A stretch of 16,842 bases of DNA, taken from positions 1 to 16,842 of the forward strand of contig CAYLNK010000125.1 of NCBI GenBank assembly GCA_964384675.1. The letters are read 5' to 3'. This document shows, in pieces, positions 5,979 through 13,976 of this stretch. The translations under genes were made by a program, and so were the position numbers. Every line of letters begins with the position of its first letter. Position 1 is the stretch's first letter. The stretch comes from CAYLNK01 sp964384675. Lineage in GTDB: Bacteria > Acidobacteriota > Thermoanaerobaculia > UBA5066. Under the pieces are notes generated by a model. It was not told the origin of the DNA, made no database searches, and saw only the letters and a program-made list of their open reading frames with translations.

Positions 5979-7255
5979 GGCGTCTCCGCCTCCGCGGCGG
6001 CGGCGCTCGCCCGCGCCAGCAGGAGCGCACGCTCGCGCTCGTTCCGGGTCATCGCCGCCGCGCGCTCCATCTCCGCGCGCGCCTCGTCGAGACGGCCGAG
6101 CTTCAGAAGGAGGTCCCCGCGCACGCTCGGCAGGAGGTGATAGCCCGCGAGCGCCGGCTCGGCGGCGAGGGCGTCCACGAGGGCGAGGCCCGCCGCGGGA
6201 CCGGACGCCATCGACACCGCGACCGCCCGGTTCAGCTCCACCACGGGAGAGGGCATCCGACGGGCGAGCGCCTCGTACAGCGCGGCGATCCGGCCCCAGT
6301 CCGTCTCCGCCGCGGTCCGGGCGCGGGCGTGGCACGCGGCGATCGCGGCCTGCAGGGTGTACGGCCCCGGCTGGTCCGGGTTCAGCCTCTCGGCGTTCGC
6401 GAGCGCGGCGAGCCCGCGCCCGATCAGGAGCTGGTCCCAGCGGGAGCGGTCCTGCGCCAGGAGCAGGATCGGCTCCCCCGCCGTGTCGATCCGCGCGCCG
6501 GAGCGCGACGCCTGGATCTCCATGAGCCCGACGAGGCCGTGCACCTCGGGCTCGTCCGGGACGAGTCCGGCGAGGATCCGTCCGGCCCGGAGCGCCTCCG
6601 TGCAGAGCTCGGGCCGCATCCAGTCGTCGCCGCGCGTGGCCGAGTAGCCCTCGTTGAAGATCAGGTAGAGCACCTCGAGGACCGAGGCCAGGCGCGCGGC
6701 GCGCTCCGCCCCGCGCGGCAGCTCGAACGGGACGCCCGCCTCGGCGAGCGTCTTCTTCGCACGCACGATCCGCTGGGCGATCGTCGGCTCCGGGACGAGG
6801 AAGGCTCGGGCGATCTCCTCCGTGGTGAGGCCGCCCAGGAGGCGGAGGGTCAGGGCGACCCGGGCCTCGCGCGAGAGCACCGGGTGGCAAGCCGTGAACA
6901 CGAGCCGCAGGAGGTCGTCGCCCACGTCGTCGTCGAGCGAGGCGTCGAGCTCGTCCACGGACCTCTCTTGCCGTTCGAGGAGATCCCGCTCGACCTCCTG
7001 GTGCTTGCGGTCGGTCACGGTGCGCCGTCGCAGCTGGTCGATGGCGCGGCGCTTCGCCGTGGCCATCAGCCACGCGCCGGGGTTCTCGGGCACGCCCGCC
7101 TCCGGCCACCGCTCGAGCGCGGCGACGAGCGCGTCCTGGGCGAGCTCCTCGGCGAGCCCGACGTCGCGAACCATCCGCGCCAGCCCGGCGATCAGGCGGG
7201 CGAACTCGATCCGGAAGACCGCCTCGATGGCGCGATGGGTGTCGGGTGCCGTCAC
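5975..7255 (-). CDS. ECF42-type RNA polymerase sigma factor with C-terminal DUF6596/TPR-like extension
   Basis: A 426-residue protein, about twice the length of a plain ECF sigma. Sigma region 2 spans about residues 10-80 (LAEELAQDALVAALERW, PGAWLMATAKRRAIDQLRRR). Sigma region 4 spans about 115-170 (LTLRLLGGLTTEEIARAF, TIAQRIVRAKKTL). The extension carries the family hallmark EVLYLIFNEGYSA (194-206), then helical TPR-like repeats to the end. This layout and the upstream DGPF gene identify the ECF42 group, which works without an anti-sigma factor and depends on its C-terminal extension for activity. None of the neighbours looks like an anti-sigma factor. The start is GTG at 7255 with only a weak ribosome-binding site; nearby upstream ATG and GTG codons are out of frame and quickly stopped. 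It sits 82 bp after the DGPF gene and overlaps the exonuclease start by four bases. Confidence 0.92.
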   Translation of the reverse strand: MTAPDTHRAIEAVFRIEFARLIAGLARMVRDVGLAEELAQDALVAALERWPEAGVPENPGAWLMATAKRRAIDQLRRRTVTDRKHQEVERDLLERQERSVDELDASLDDDVGDDLLRLVFTACHPVLSREARVALTLRLLGGLTTEEIARAFLVPEPTIAQRIVRAKKTLAEAGVPFELPRGAERAARLASVLEVLYLIFNEGYSATRGDDWMRPELCTEALRAGRILAGLVPDEPEVHGLVGLMEIQASRSGARIDTAGEPILLLAQDRSRWDQLLIGRGLAALANAERLNPDQPGPYTLQAAIAACHARARTAAETDWGRIAALYEALARRMPSPVVELNRAVAVSMASGPAAGLALVDALAAEPALAGYHLLPSVRGDLLLKLGRLDEARAEMERAAAMTRNERERALLLARASAAAAEAETP

Positions 7256-7337
7256 GGCACCCGATCACAGCATCTCCCCGCCTCCCGGGCAATCGCGGAT
7301 CAGCCCCTCTCGCCGTGGCCCGGCGTCCCGGCCGCTC

Positions 7338-7778
7338 CTACTTCCCGGCCTTCGCCTCGACTTCGGCCCGCAGACGATCCTCCTGAGCCCGCAGCTCCGG
7401 TGTGAGCTCGGCCCCGAAGTCCTCGGCCTCGAACACCTGGCGAATCTCGATCTCGGCCTCGGCGCCCGGGCCCATGGGGCTCGGGCAGCGCTTCACCCAC
7501 TCGATCGCCTCTTCCCGGGAGGCCACGTTCCAGATCCAGAAGCCGGCGATCAGCTCCTTCGTCTCGGCGAACGGCCCGTCGATCACCGTCGTCGCCTTTC
7601 CGCCGGAGAACCGGACCCTCGCGCCCTTCGAGCTCGGGTGCAGCCCCTCTCCCGCCAGCATGACGCCGGCCTTCACCAGCTCCTCGTTGAACGCCCCCAT
7701 CTCGGTCAGGAGCTTCTCGTCCGGCACCGCGCCCGCCTCGGAGCTCTTGTCGGCCTTCACCAGGATCATGAATCGCAT
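7338..7778 (-). CDS. YCII-related DGPF-domain protein
   Basis: A 146-residue protein with the typical start MRFMILVKADKSSEAG and the family signature VIDGPFAETKELIAGFW, DGPF being at residues 67-70. REEAIEWVKRCPSP and IEIRQVFEAEDFG follow, all standard for DGPF proteins next to ECF42 sigma factors. A Glu-rich helical tail (about 125-146) ends the protein. The fold is a ferredoxin-like YCII domain; the biochemical function of DGPF proteins is not established. ATG 7778 is preceded by a strong AAGGAGG (7785-7791). A TGTCGA-N17-CGTC element about 60-85 bp upstream fits control by the neighbouring sigma factor. It is probably the first gene of the DGPF-sigma-exonuclease operon. Confidence 0.93.
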   Translation of the reverse strand: MRFMILVKADKSSEAGAVPDEKLLTEMGAFNEELVKAGVMLAGEGLHPSSKGARVRFSGGKATTVIDGPFAETKELIAGFWIWNVASREEAIEWVKRCPSPMGPGAEAEIEIRQVFEAEDFGAELTPELRAQEDRLRAEVEAKAGK

Positions 7779-7836
7779 CGTTCTCCTCCTTCGTCCGGGC
7801 CGGAGATTCTCATCCGGTTCCCTCTCTCGAATGGGC

Positions 7837-7863
7837 GACGATCGGGGGGCTCCCGGATCGACA
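7837..7863 (-). promoter_or_regulatory. Putative ECF42-dependent promoter of the DGPF gene
   Basis: On the minus strand, TGTCGA (7858-7863) and CGTC (7837-7840) are separated by 17 bp. From memory, ECF42 target promoters in Streptomyces venezuelae have TGTCGA at -35 and CGA/TC at -10, which this matches exactly. The predicted start near 7830 gives a leader of about 50 bases to ATG 7778. Use by the adjacent sigma factor is inferred from the match and the location. Confidence 0.72.
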
Positions 7864-7915
7864 CGGCGCTTCGACTTCTTCTCGACCGGGCCCGACGGTA
7901 CGATTCGAGGAGCTC

Positions 7916-9313
7916 ATGCGACGCACTCTTCTTCCGTACGCGGTCCTGGTCGTGGTCATGGCCGGCGCGATCCTCGCGGTCCTCGGGTACGGGAGCCGCC
8001 TGGAGGTGGGACGCACGGGGGCGGTGGCCCTGCCCGCCGCGGCGCACGGCGTCGGCGACATCACCCCGCTCGGCACGCTCCTCACCCAGATCGTCGTCGT
8101 GGTCGTCGCGGCGCGCCTTTGCGGGCGGCTCGCGGCCCGCATCGGGCAGCCGAAGGTGATCGGCGAGATCGTGGCGGGCATCCTCCTCGGCCCGTCCCTC
8201 CTCGGCTGGGCCGCACCGGGCCTCTCCGCGTCGCTCTTCCCGCCTGCCTCCCTCGGGACCCTCAGGCTCCTGGCCGAGGTCGGCGTGCTGCTCTTCATGT
8301 TCGTGGTCGGGCTCGAGCTCGACCTCGAGAGCCTGCGTGGCCGGGCCCACACGGCCGTGGCGGTGAGCCACGCCAGCATCCTCCTGCCGTACTTCCTGGG
8401 CGTCGTCCTCTCTCTCGGGCTCTATCGGGCGCTCGCGCCGGCGGGGGTCCGCTTCCTGCCGTTCGCGCTCTTCATGGGGATCGCGATGAGCATCACGGCG
8501 TTCCCGGTGCTGGCGCGGATCCTGGAGGAGCGCGGCATGACGCGGACCCCGCTCGGGAGCGCCGCGATCACCTGCGCCGCGGTGGACGACGTCACGGCCT
8601 GGAGCCTGCTGGCGCTGGTGGTCGCGATCGCGAAGGCGCAAGGGCTCGCCTCCTCGGCCTTCGTCATCCTGATGACGGCCGGGTTCATCAGCTTCATGTG
8701 GTACGTCCTCGGCCCCGCCGTCCGCCGGATCATCGGGCGGGGGGCGAACGGGACGCCGTCGAAGAACGTCCTCGCGTTCGTGCTCCTCCTCCTCATCGGC
8801 TCGGCCCTCACGACGGAGCGCATCGGGATCCACGCCCTGTTCGGCGCGTTCCTCATCGGCGTCGTCATGCCGCGCGAGGCGAGCTTCCGGGCCGCCCTGG
8901 TCCAGCGGCTGGAGGAGGTCAGCGCCATCCTCTTCCTCCCGCTCTTCTTCGCGTTCACGGGCCTCCGGACCCAGATCGGGCTCCTCGACGGCGCCGAGGG
9001 GTGGCTGATGTGCCTCGCGATCGTCGCGGCGGCGACGCTCGGGAAGCTGGGCGGCACGATGGCGGCCGCGCGCTTCTCCGGGATGGGCCTCCTGGACGCC
9101 TTCTCGCTCGGAGCCCTGATGAACACCCGCGGGCTGATGGAGCTGATCGTGCTGAACGTCGGCTACGAGCTGGGGATCCTCTCGCCGCGGATCTTCGCGA
9201 TGATGGTCCTGATGGCGCTCGTCACCACGTTCTCGACGGCCCCCCTCCTGGCCTTCGCCGACTTCCTGCGCCGGCGGCGGGCGGGTGCCCCGCTGGCGAC
9301 CCGGTCTGCCTGA
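7916..9313 (+). CDS. CPA2-family cation:proton antiporter
   Basis: A 465-residue integral membrane protein with about 12-13 hydrophobic segments, starting at residues 5-24. Family motifs include IGQPKVIGEIVAGILLGPSL (77-96), FMFVVGLELDLESL (128-140), AMSITAFPVLARILEERGM (190-208), the ion-binding acidic pair D224-D225 in AAVDDVTAW, and MNTRGLMELIVLNVGYELGI (402-421). This matches the KefB/CHX-like branch of CPA2, which exchanges K+ or Na+ for H+. Unlike KefB/KefC, the protein ends after the membrane domain (LRRRRAGAPLATRSA), with no C-terminal TrkA-N/RCK regulatory domain. ATG 7916 has GAGGAG at 7907-7912. It is divergent from the DGPF operon across 137 bp. I see no ECF42-like site facing it, so co-regulation is not supported. 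Ion specificity cannot be told from sequence. Confidence 0.93.
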   Translation: MRRTLLPYAVLVVVMAGAILAVLGYGSRLEVGRTGAVALPAAAHGVGDITPLGTLLTQIVVVVVAARLCGRLAARIGQPKVIGEIVAGILLGPSLLGWAAPGLSASLFPPASLGTLRLLAEVGVLLFMFVVGLELDLESLRGRAHTAVAVSHASILLPYFLGVVLSLGLYRALAPAGVRFLPFALFMGIAMSITAFPVLARILEERGMTRTPLGSAAITCAAVDDVTAWSLLALVVAIAKAQGLASSAFVILMTAGFISFMWYVLGPAVRRIIGRGANGTPSKNVLAFVLLLLIGSALTTERIGIHALFGAFLIGVVMPREASFRAALVQRLEEVSAILFLPLFFAFTGLRTQIGLLDGAEGWLMCLAIVAAATLGKLGGTMAAARFSGMGLLDAFSLGALMNTRGLMELIVLNVGYELGILSPRIFAMMVLMALVTTFSTAPLLAFADFLRRRRAGAPLATRSA

Positions 9314-9322
9314 GCCTCCCCG

Positions 9323-9751
9323 CTAGCGGCCAGGCTCCTGGCGGACCGGCTCGGGCACCACGCGAAGCGCGTCGACCTTCAGGCGCGCCAGCTTCTCGGT
9401 CCGGGTGACGGGCCCGGTGATCTCGACGGTCTTGGCCAGGTAGTCGAGCCATCCCGTTCCCTTCCTCGGGAACGTCCCCTCCTCGAGGACGTAGAGCTCG
9501 AAGGTCCCCTTCGCGGCGACGGCGAGGGCGGCCGGCACGCTCTTCTTCGCGCAGGCCCGGGCGCAGGCGACGTCCTCCTTGGTGCCGTAGCGGACCTTGG
9601 TCCGGTCGGCCTCGTCCCAGCAGAGGGAGCAGACGACCTGGCCCCGCAGCGTCACCGCGGTCGGCGCGGCTGGAGCGGCGCCGCCGTCCGGCTCCGCGTG
9701 GACCGCGGCCCCGAGGCAGAGAAGAGCCGAGAGGATCGCGGACTTCGTCAT
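9323..9751 (-). CDS. Small exported protein with paired cysteines, function unknown
   Basis: A 142-residue protein from ATG 9751, chosen because a clear signal peptide starts there (MTKSAILSALLCLGAAVHA-E); the frame is open further to 9802, but that would bury the signal peptide. After an Ala/Pro linker come VTLRGQVVCSLCWDEADR, CARACAKKSVPAALAV, FELYVLEEG and KTVEITGPVTRTEKLARLKV. Two cysteine pairs (C-x2-C and C-x3-C) are followed by short beta strands. The arrangement resembles a recurring exported family with a 'GEVVxxxCY... CAxxCxxxGxPVGLL... VxVTGxV' pattern, but I cannot name it or assign a function; metal binding or disulphide formation are possibilities. It is convergent with the antiporter (9 bp between stops) and divergent from the reductase gene (90 bp), with which it might share a functional context. 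Confidence 0.75.
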   Translation of the reverse strand: MTKSAILSALLCLGAAVHAEPDGGAAPAAPTAVTLRGQVVCSLCWDEADRTKVRYGTKEDVACARACAKKSVPAALAVAAKGTFELYVLEEGTFPRKGTGWLDYLAKTVEITGPVTRTEKLARLKVDALRVVPEPVRQEPGR

Positions 9752-9841
9752 GTCCGTGGATTCTCCGCCAGACCTCCGATGATCCGTCTGCCCCATTGAC
9801 ATCCGGTCGTGCCGGGACCATTACCCGGGAGGTCCAAGGGC

Positions 9842-12800
9842 ATGTCCGCCTGCCTCGGCCTCGACCTCGGCTCCGCCGCCACGAAGGCGGTGGTGCTGGG
9901 TGACGACGGGCTGCCCGGTCCGCTCCTCTACCGGAAGCGGGACCTCGACGACGCCTCCGCCCTCGACTCGTTCCTCGCCGGGATCGAGGCGCGAGTCCCC
10001 GGAGGACGCGTGCGGCTCGGCGTCGTCGGGAGCGATGGGAGGGCGCTCTTCGGGCGGGCCCGTGCCGTCAACGGCATCCTCGCGGTCGCCGCGGGGGTGA
10101 GGTTCCTTCACCCGCAGGCGCGTTCCGTCCTCGAGGTGGGCGCTCACACGTCGAAGCTCCTGGCGCTCGGGGACCGGGGAGAGGTCACCGACTTCGCCAC
10201 GAACGAGGCGTGCGCGGCGGGCACCGGCTCGTTCCTCGAGCAGCAGGCGAGGCGGCTGGAGCTGACGATCCTCGAGCTGTCGGCGCTCTCGGCTGGTGCC
10301 CGTCGCGCCGCCACGATCGCCGGGCGGTGCTCGGTGTTCGCCGCGTCCGACATGATCCACCTGCAGCAGAAGGGGACGCCCCTGCCGGAGATCGCCTACG
10401 GGCTCTGCATGGCGATCGCGCGGAACGCCCTGGCCACCCTCGTGAAGGGGAAGCGCGTCGCCACGCCGGTCGTTCTCGCCGGCGGCTGCGCGAGGAACGA
10501 GGGGATCGTGCGGGCCTTCCGCGAGGCCCTCGACCTGACGGCCCCGGGGCTCGCCTTGGTCTCCACGCTGCCCGGCCTCGAGGGGGCGATCGGCGCGGCC
10601 CTCGCCATGGCGACCGCCGCAGCGACCGTCGACGGGTGCGCGCCGGAGCTCCCGATCGCGGAGGTGCGGCATCTCCTCGCCGCGCTCCTCTCGGGCCCGG
10701 TCCGGAGCCCGACGACGCTCGCGCCGCTCCGGAGGCGGGTCCGGGCGGTGCCGCCCCCGGAGCCCGCCTCCGGTGGCGAACTCGCGGGCTATCTGGGCAT
10801 CGACGTCGGCTCGGTGAGCACCGACGTCGTCGTCCTCGACGCGGCCGGCGAGCCGATCTCGTCGGTCTACCTGCCCACGCGCGGGCGCCCGGCGGAAGCG
10901 CTCCAGGAGGCCTTCTCGGTGCTGGAGCGGCGATTCGGGCCGCGCCTGCGCATCCTCGGCTGCGGGGCGACGGGGAGCGGGCGGCACCTGGCCGGCCGGC
11001 TCGTCGGGGCGGACGTCGTCAAGAACGAGATCACCTGCCAGCTCCTCGGGGCGCAGCACTACTTCCCCGACGTCGACACGGTCCTCGAGATCGGCGGCCA
11101 GGACTCGAAGTTCATCGCGGTGAAGGACGGCGTGATGTCGGACTTCGCCATGAACAAGGTCTGCGCGGCCGGGACCGGGTCGTTCCTGGAGGAGCAGTCG
11201 CGAGACCTCGGGATCGACGTCTGCCGCGAGTTCGCACCCCGCGCCTTCTCGGGGTCCCCCGTGGACCTCGGCTCGCGCTGCACGGTCTTCATGGGGACGG
11301 AGGTGGTCGGCGCGCTCGGCGGAGGGGCCGGGATCGAGGACGTCTGCGCCGGCCTCGCCCACTCGATCGTGAGGAACTACCTGGAGAAGGTCGTCGGATC
11401 GCGCCCCGTCGGGCGCCGGATCGTCTTCCAGGGGGGCGTCGCCTCGAACGAGGCCGTGGTCGCCGCGTTCGAGAGCGCGCTCTCGCGGGAGGTCGAGGTC
11501 CACCCGTTCAACCGGATCTCGGGAGCGATCGGCGCGGCGCTCGCCGCGCGGGCGGCGCGCTCCTCCACCGGCGCGCCGACACCGTCCCGCTTCAGCGGCT
11601 TCGCGCCGCAGGGCCTGAAGCTCCGGTCGTTCGAGTGCCGTCACTGCCCGAACCGCTGCGAGGTGAACGTCGTCACGACGGAATCGGGCGTTCACACCTT
11701 CTTCGGAGACACGTGCGAGCGGTACACGAGCCGGACCTCCTCGCTCGGCTGCCGCGTCCCGAACCTCGCGGTCGAGTACCTGGAGCGCTGCGAGGCGCTC
11801 TTCTCCGCCGGCGACGGGCCCGGCCTGACGATCGGCGTGCCCCGCGCCTCGAGCCTCCTCGGCGCCCTCCCGTTCTGGGCCACGTTCTGGAAGGAGCTCG
11901 GACACAGGCCCGTCCTCTCGGCCCCGTCCTCGGCGCAGACCCTGGCGGTCGGGCTCGAGCACCTGCCGGTCGGGATGTGTCTCCCGATGAAGCTCGCCGC
12001 GGGCCACGTACATGCCCTGCTCTCGAGCGGCGTCGACCTCGTCTTCGTTCCGGCGGTGATGGTGCTGCCCGGTGACGACCCCGTCCGCTCGTTCTCCTGT
12101 CCCTACACGATGGCCGAGCCGTTCGTGATCGGGGTCCCCGACCCGTCGCGCCTGCTGTCGCCCGTCGTCAGCTTCGCGAGCGAGGAGACGTTCGCCGCCG
12201 GGCTCGAGCCGTGCCTCACGCGGCTGGGCGTCTCCTCGACCCAGGTGAGGGAGGCCTTCCGCGCCGCCCGCTTCGCCCAGCGGAGCCTCGACGAGCTGTT
12301 CCGGGAGCGAGCCCGGACCCTGATCGACGCAGGCGGACAGCAAACCGTGCTCGCGGTCCTCGGCCGACCCTACGTCACGCTCGACACCTACGTGAACCTG
12401 GCGCTCTTCGAGCGGCTCCGCCGCCTCGGAGTCCTCGGCGTCCCCCTGGGAATGCTGCCGCAATCGCCCGAGCCCGCAGGGGCCTCGGACCTCCCCTGGC
12501 GCTTCCCAGGCGAGATGCAGCGCGCGGCGAGCGCCCTGGCCGCGACCCCCGACGTCCACCCGGCGCTCGTCTCCTGCTTCGGCTGCGGGCCCGACGCCTT
12601 CGCGCTGCCTCGCATCGAGGAGGCGCTCGGACGGAGGCCGCACCTGACCCTCGAGCTCGACGAGCACCGGGGAGAGGCCGGCGTCGTGACCCGCGTGGAG
12701 GCGTTCCTCGACCAGCTGGGAAGCGCCGTTCCGCTCGCGGCGCAGCGGACCGCCGTCCCGGAACGGGCCGGCTCCTTCATCCCGGCCGTGCCGTCGATCG

Positions 12801-13969
12801 TGCGGATCCCGTACTTCGCCGACCACGCCTTCGCCTTCAGCGGCCTCTTCCGGCACGCGGGACACGACGCCCGCGTGCTGCCGCTTCCCGGGCCCCAGAT
12901 CCGGGCGCTCGGCGAGAAGCACTCCCTCGGGAAGGAGTGTCACGCCTACTCGATGATCGCGGGGGACCTCGTCAACCTGCGGCGCGAGGGGAACGGAGAC
13001 ACGGTCTTCTACTTCCCCGGCACCTCGCTCCCGTGCCTCCTCCACGAGTACGGACGCAGCATGCAGTCGCTCCTCTCGCGGCTCGAGGTCGAGGGGATCC
13101 GGGTCAGCTCGCCGGACACCCCGGCTCTGATCTCGGCGTTCGGCATCGAGGCGCTGGACCGCCTCTACGTCGGCCTCCTCGCCATCGAGGTCCTGGCCAA
13201 GGCGGTCTGCCAGGTCCGGCCGTACGAACGGACGGCCGGCGCGACCGACGAGGTCCATCTGCGGAACCTCGCGCGGATCGAGTCGGCGGTGGCGGGCGGG
13301 GACGTCCTCGAGGCGCTCGACGACTCCCTCCACGCCCTCGCGGCGGTCCCGGTGGCCGAGCCGCGCGCGCGGCCGGTCGTGGGGCTGGCCGGCGACCTCT
13401 ACACGCGGGTGAACCCGGCCGGCAACCACGACGTCGTGAGGTGGCTGGAGGGACAGGGCCTCGAGGTGTGGCCCTCCCCGTTCCTCGACGCCATCGACCT
13501 CGGGATCTCCCGCCGCTTTCACCGGAGCCTCGCGTCGCGGGACCTCGCGGGCCTCCTGGAGAGCGGTCCGCTGGCGCTCCGGCGCGAGCTCGACGTCTGG
13601 CGGCTCAAGCGGGTCGTCGGCTCGCGGATGGCGTACCGGGACGAGCCCGGCTACCAGGAGCTGAAGAGGCTCGCCGCGCCGTACATGCCGAACGAGGCCC
13701 ACGACCTCCTCTACCTGAACGTCGCCAAGATCGTCGACTTCGCCGAGGGCGGCGCGGACGGTGTCGTCAACGCCATCTGCTTCGGCTGCATGGTGGGGAA
13801 CGCGTCGGCGGCCATCGTGGAGAGGATCCGCCGCGATCACGACGACCTGCCGATCATCACCGCGGTCTACGCGGGGGCCGAGGACCCCACGAGGCGGATG
13901 GTGCTGGAGGCGTTCGTCGGCCAGGTGAAGGCGCGCCACCTTCGCCGGGCCGCGCCCGCGGCGGCGTGA
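9842..13969 (+). CDS. Acyl-CoA dehydratase activase-related fusion protein (two BcrAD/BadFG ATPase domains + DUF2229 + HgdB-like)
   Basis: A 1,375-residue fusion. ATPase domain 1 (about 3-260) has LGLDLGS, C124 in CAAGTGSFLE and C163 in RCSVFA. ATPase domain 2 (about 316-565) has LGIDVGS, EIGGQDSK (416-423), C441 in CAAGTGSFLEEQ and C480 in RCTVFMG. The paired cysteines correspond to the two residues that hold the inter-subunit [4Fe-4S] cluster in HgdC-type activases. A C-x2-C-x3-C motif (C599, C602, C606) leads into DUF2229 (C713 in MCLPMK, C753 in FSCPY). HgdB/COG3581-like regions carry C912/C915, C1033 in KECHAY, C1065 in LPCLLHEYG and C1313/C1316. Known relatives use ATP to deliver low-potential electrons to Fe-S reductases. 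The substrate is unknown, and no CoA-enzyme or ferredoxin gene is adjacent. GGGAGG (9827-9832) supports ATG 9842. Fully anaerobic or microaerobic activity is expected from the chemistry (inference). Confidence 0.9.
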   Translation: MSACLGLDLGSAATKAVVLGDDGLPGPLLYRKRDLDDASALDSFLAGIEARVPGGRVRLGVVGSDGRALFGRARAVNGILAVAAGVRFLHPQARSVLEVGAHTSKLLALGDRGEVTDFATNEACAAGTGSFLEQQARRLELTILELSALSAGARRAATIAGRCSVFAASDMIHLQQKGTPLPEIAYGLCMAIARNALATLVKGKRVATPVVLAGGCARNEGIVRAFREALDLTAPGLALVSTLPGLEGAIGAALAMATAAATVDGCAPELPIAEVRHLLAALLSGPVRSPTTLAPLRRRVRAVPPPEPASGGELAGYLGIDVGSVSTDVVVLDAAGEPISSVYLPTRGRPAEALQEAFSVLERRFGPRLRILGCGATGSGRHLAGRLVGADVVKNEITCQLLGAQHYFPDVDTVLEIGGQDSKFIAVKDGVMSDFAMNKVCAAGTGSFLEEQSRDLGIDVCREFAPRAFSGSPVDLGSRCTVFMGTEVVGALGGGAGIEDVCAGLAHSIVRNYLEKVVGSRPVGRRIVFQGGVASNEAVVAAFESALSREVEVHPFNRISGAIGAALAARAARSSTGAPTPSRFSGFAPQGLKLRSFECRHCPNRCEVNVVTTESGVHTFFGDTCERYTSRTSSLGCRVPNLAVEYLERCEALFSAGDGPGLTIGVPRASSLLGALPFWATFWKELGHRPVLSAPSSAQTLAVGLEHLPVGMCLPMKLAAGHVHALLSSGVDLVFVPAVMVLPGDDPVRSFSCPYTMAEPFVIGVPDPSRLLSPVVSFASEETFAAGLEPCLTRLGVSSTQVREAFRAARFAQRSLDELFRERARTLIDAGGQQTVLAVLGRPYVTLDTYVNLALFERLRRLGVLGVPLGMLPQSPEPAGASDLPWRFPGEMQRAASALAATPDVHPALVSCFGCGPDAFALPRIEEALGRRPHLTLELDEHRGEAGVVTRVEAFLDQLGSAVPLAAQRTAVPERAGSFIPAVPSIVRIPYFADHAFAFSGLFRHAGHDARVLPLPGPQIRALGEKHSLGKECHAYSMIAGDLVNLRREGNGDTVFYFPGTSLPCLLHEYGRSMQSLLSRLEVEGIRVSSPDTPALISAFGIEALDRLYVGLLAIEVLAKAVCQVRPYERTAGATDEVHLRNLARIESAVAGGDVLEALDDSLHALAAVPVAEPRARPVVGLAGDLYTRVNPAGNHDVVRWLEGQGLEVWPSPFLDAIDLGISRRFHRSLASRDLAGLLESGPLALRRELDVWRLKRVVGSRMAYRDEPGYQELKRLAAPYMPNEAHDLLYLNVAKIVDFAEGGADGVVNAICFGCMVGNASAAIVERIRRDHDDLPIITAVYAGAEDPTRRMVLEAFVGQVKARHLRRAAPAAA

Positions 13970-13976
13970 GGCAGCC

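Noticed and set aside
9752..9802. Extended start (9802) for the small exported protein
   Set aside because: It would bury the clear signal peptide that begins at ATG 9751.
9796..9824. TTGACA (9796-9801) with CATTAC as promoter for the reductase gene
   Set aside because: The -35 is perfect but the -10 matches only three of six positions, and the implied start would fall within the GGGAGG ribosome-binding site. It may be part of a promoter of another type, but I cannot support it.
9815..9835. GGACC/GGTCC hairpin around the reductase ribosome-binding site
   Set aside because: Only 5 bp of stem with an 11-base loop in GC-rich DNA, too weak to claim as a regulatory structure.
9809..9841. GTG at 9809 as start of the reductase
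   Set aside because: It lies before the good Shine-Dalgarno GGGAGG (9827-9832) that fits ATG 9842. The ATPase domain starts right after 9842.
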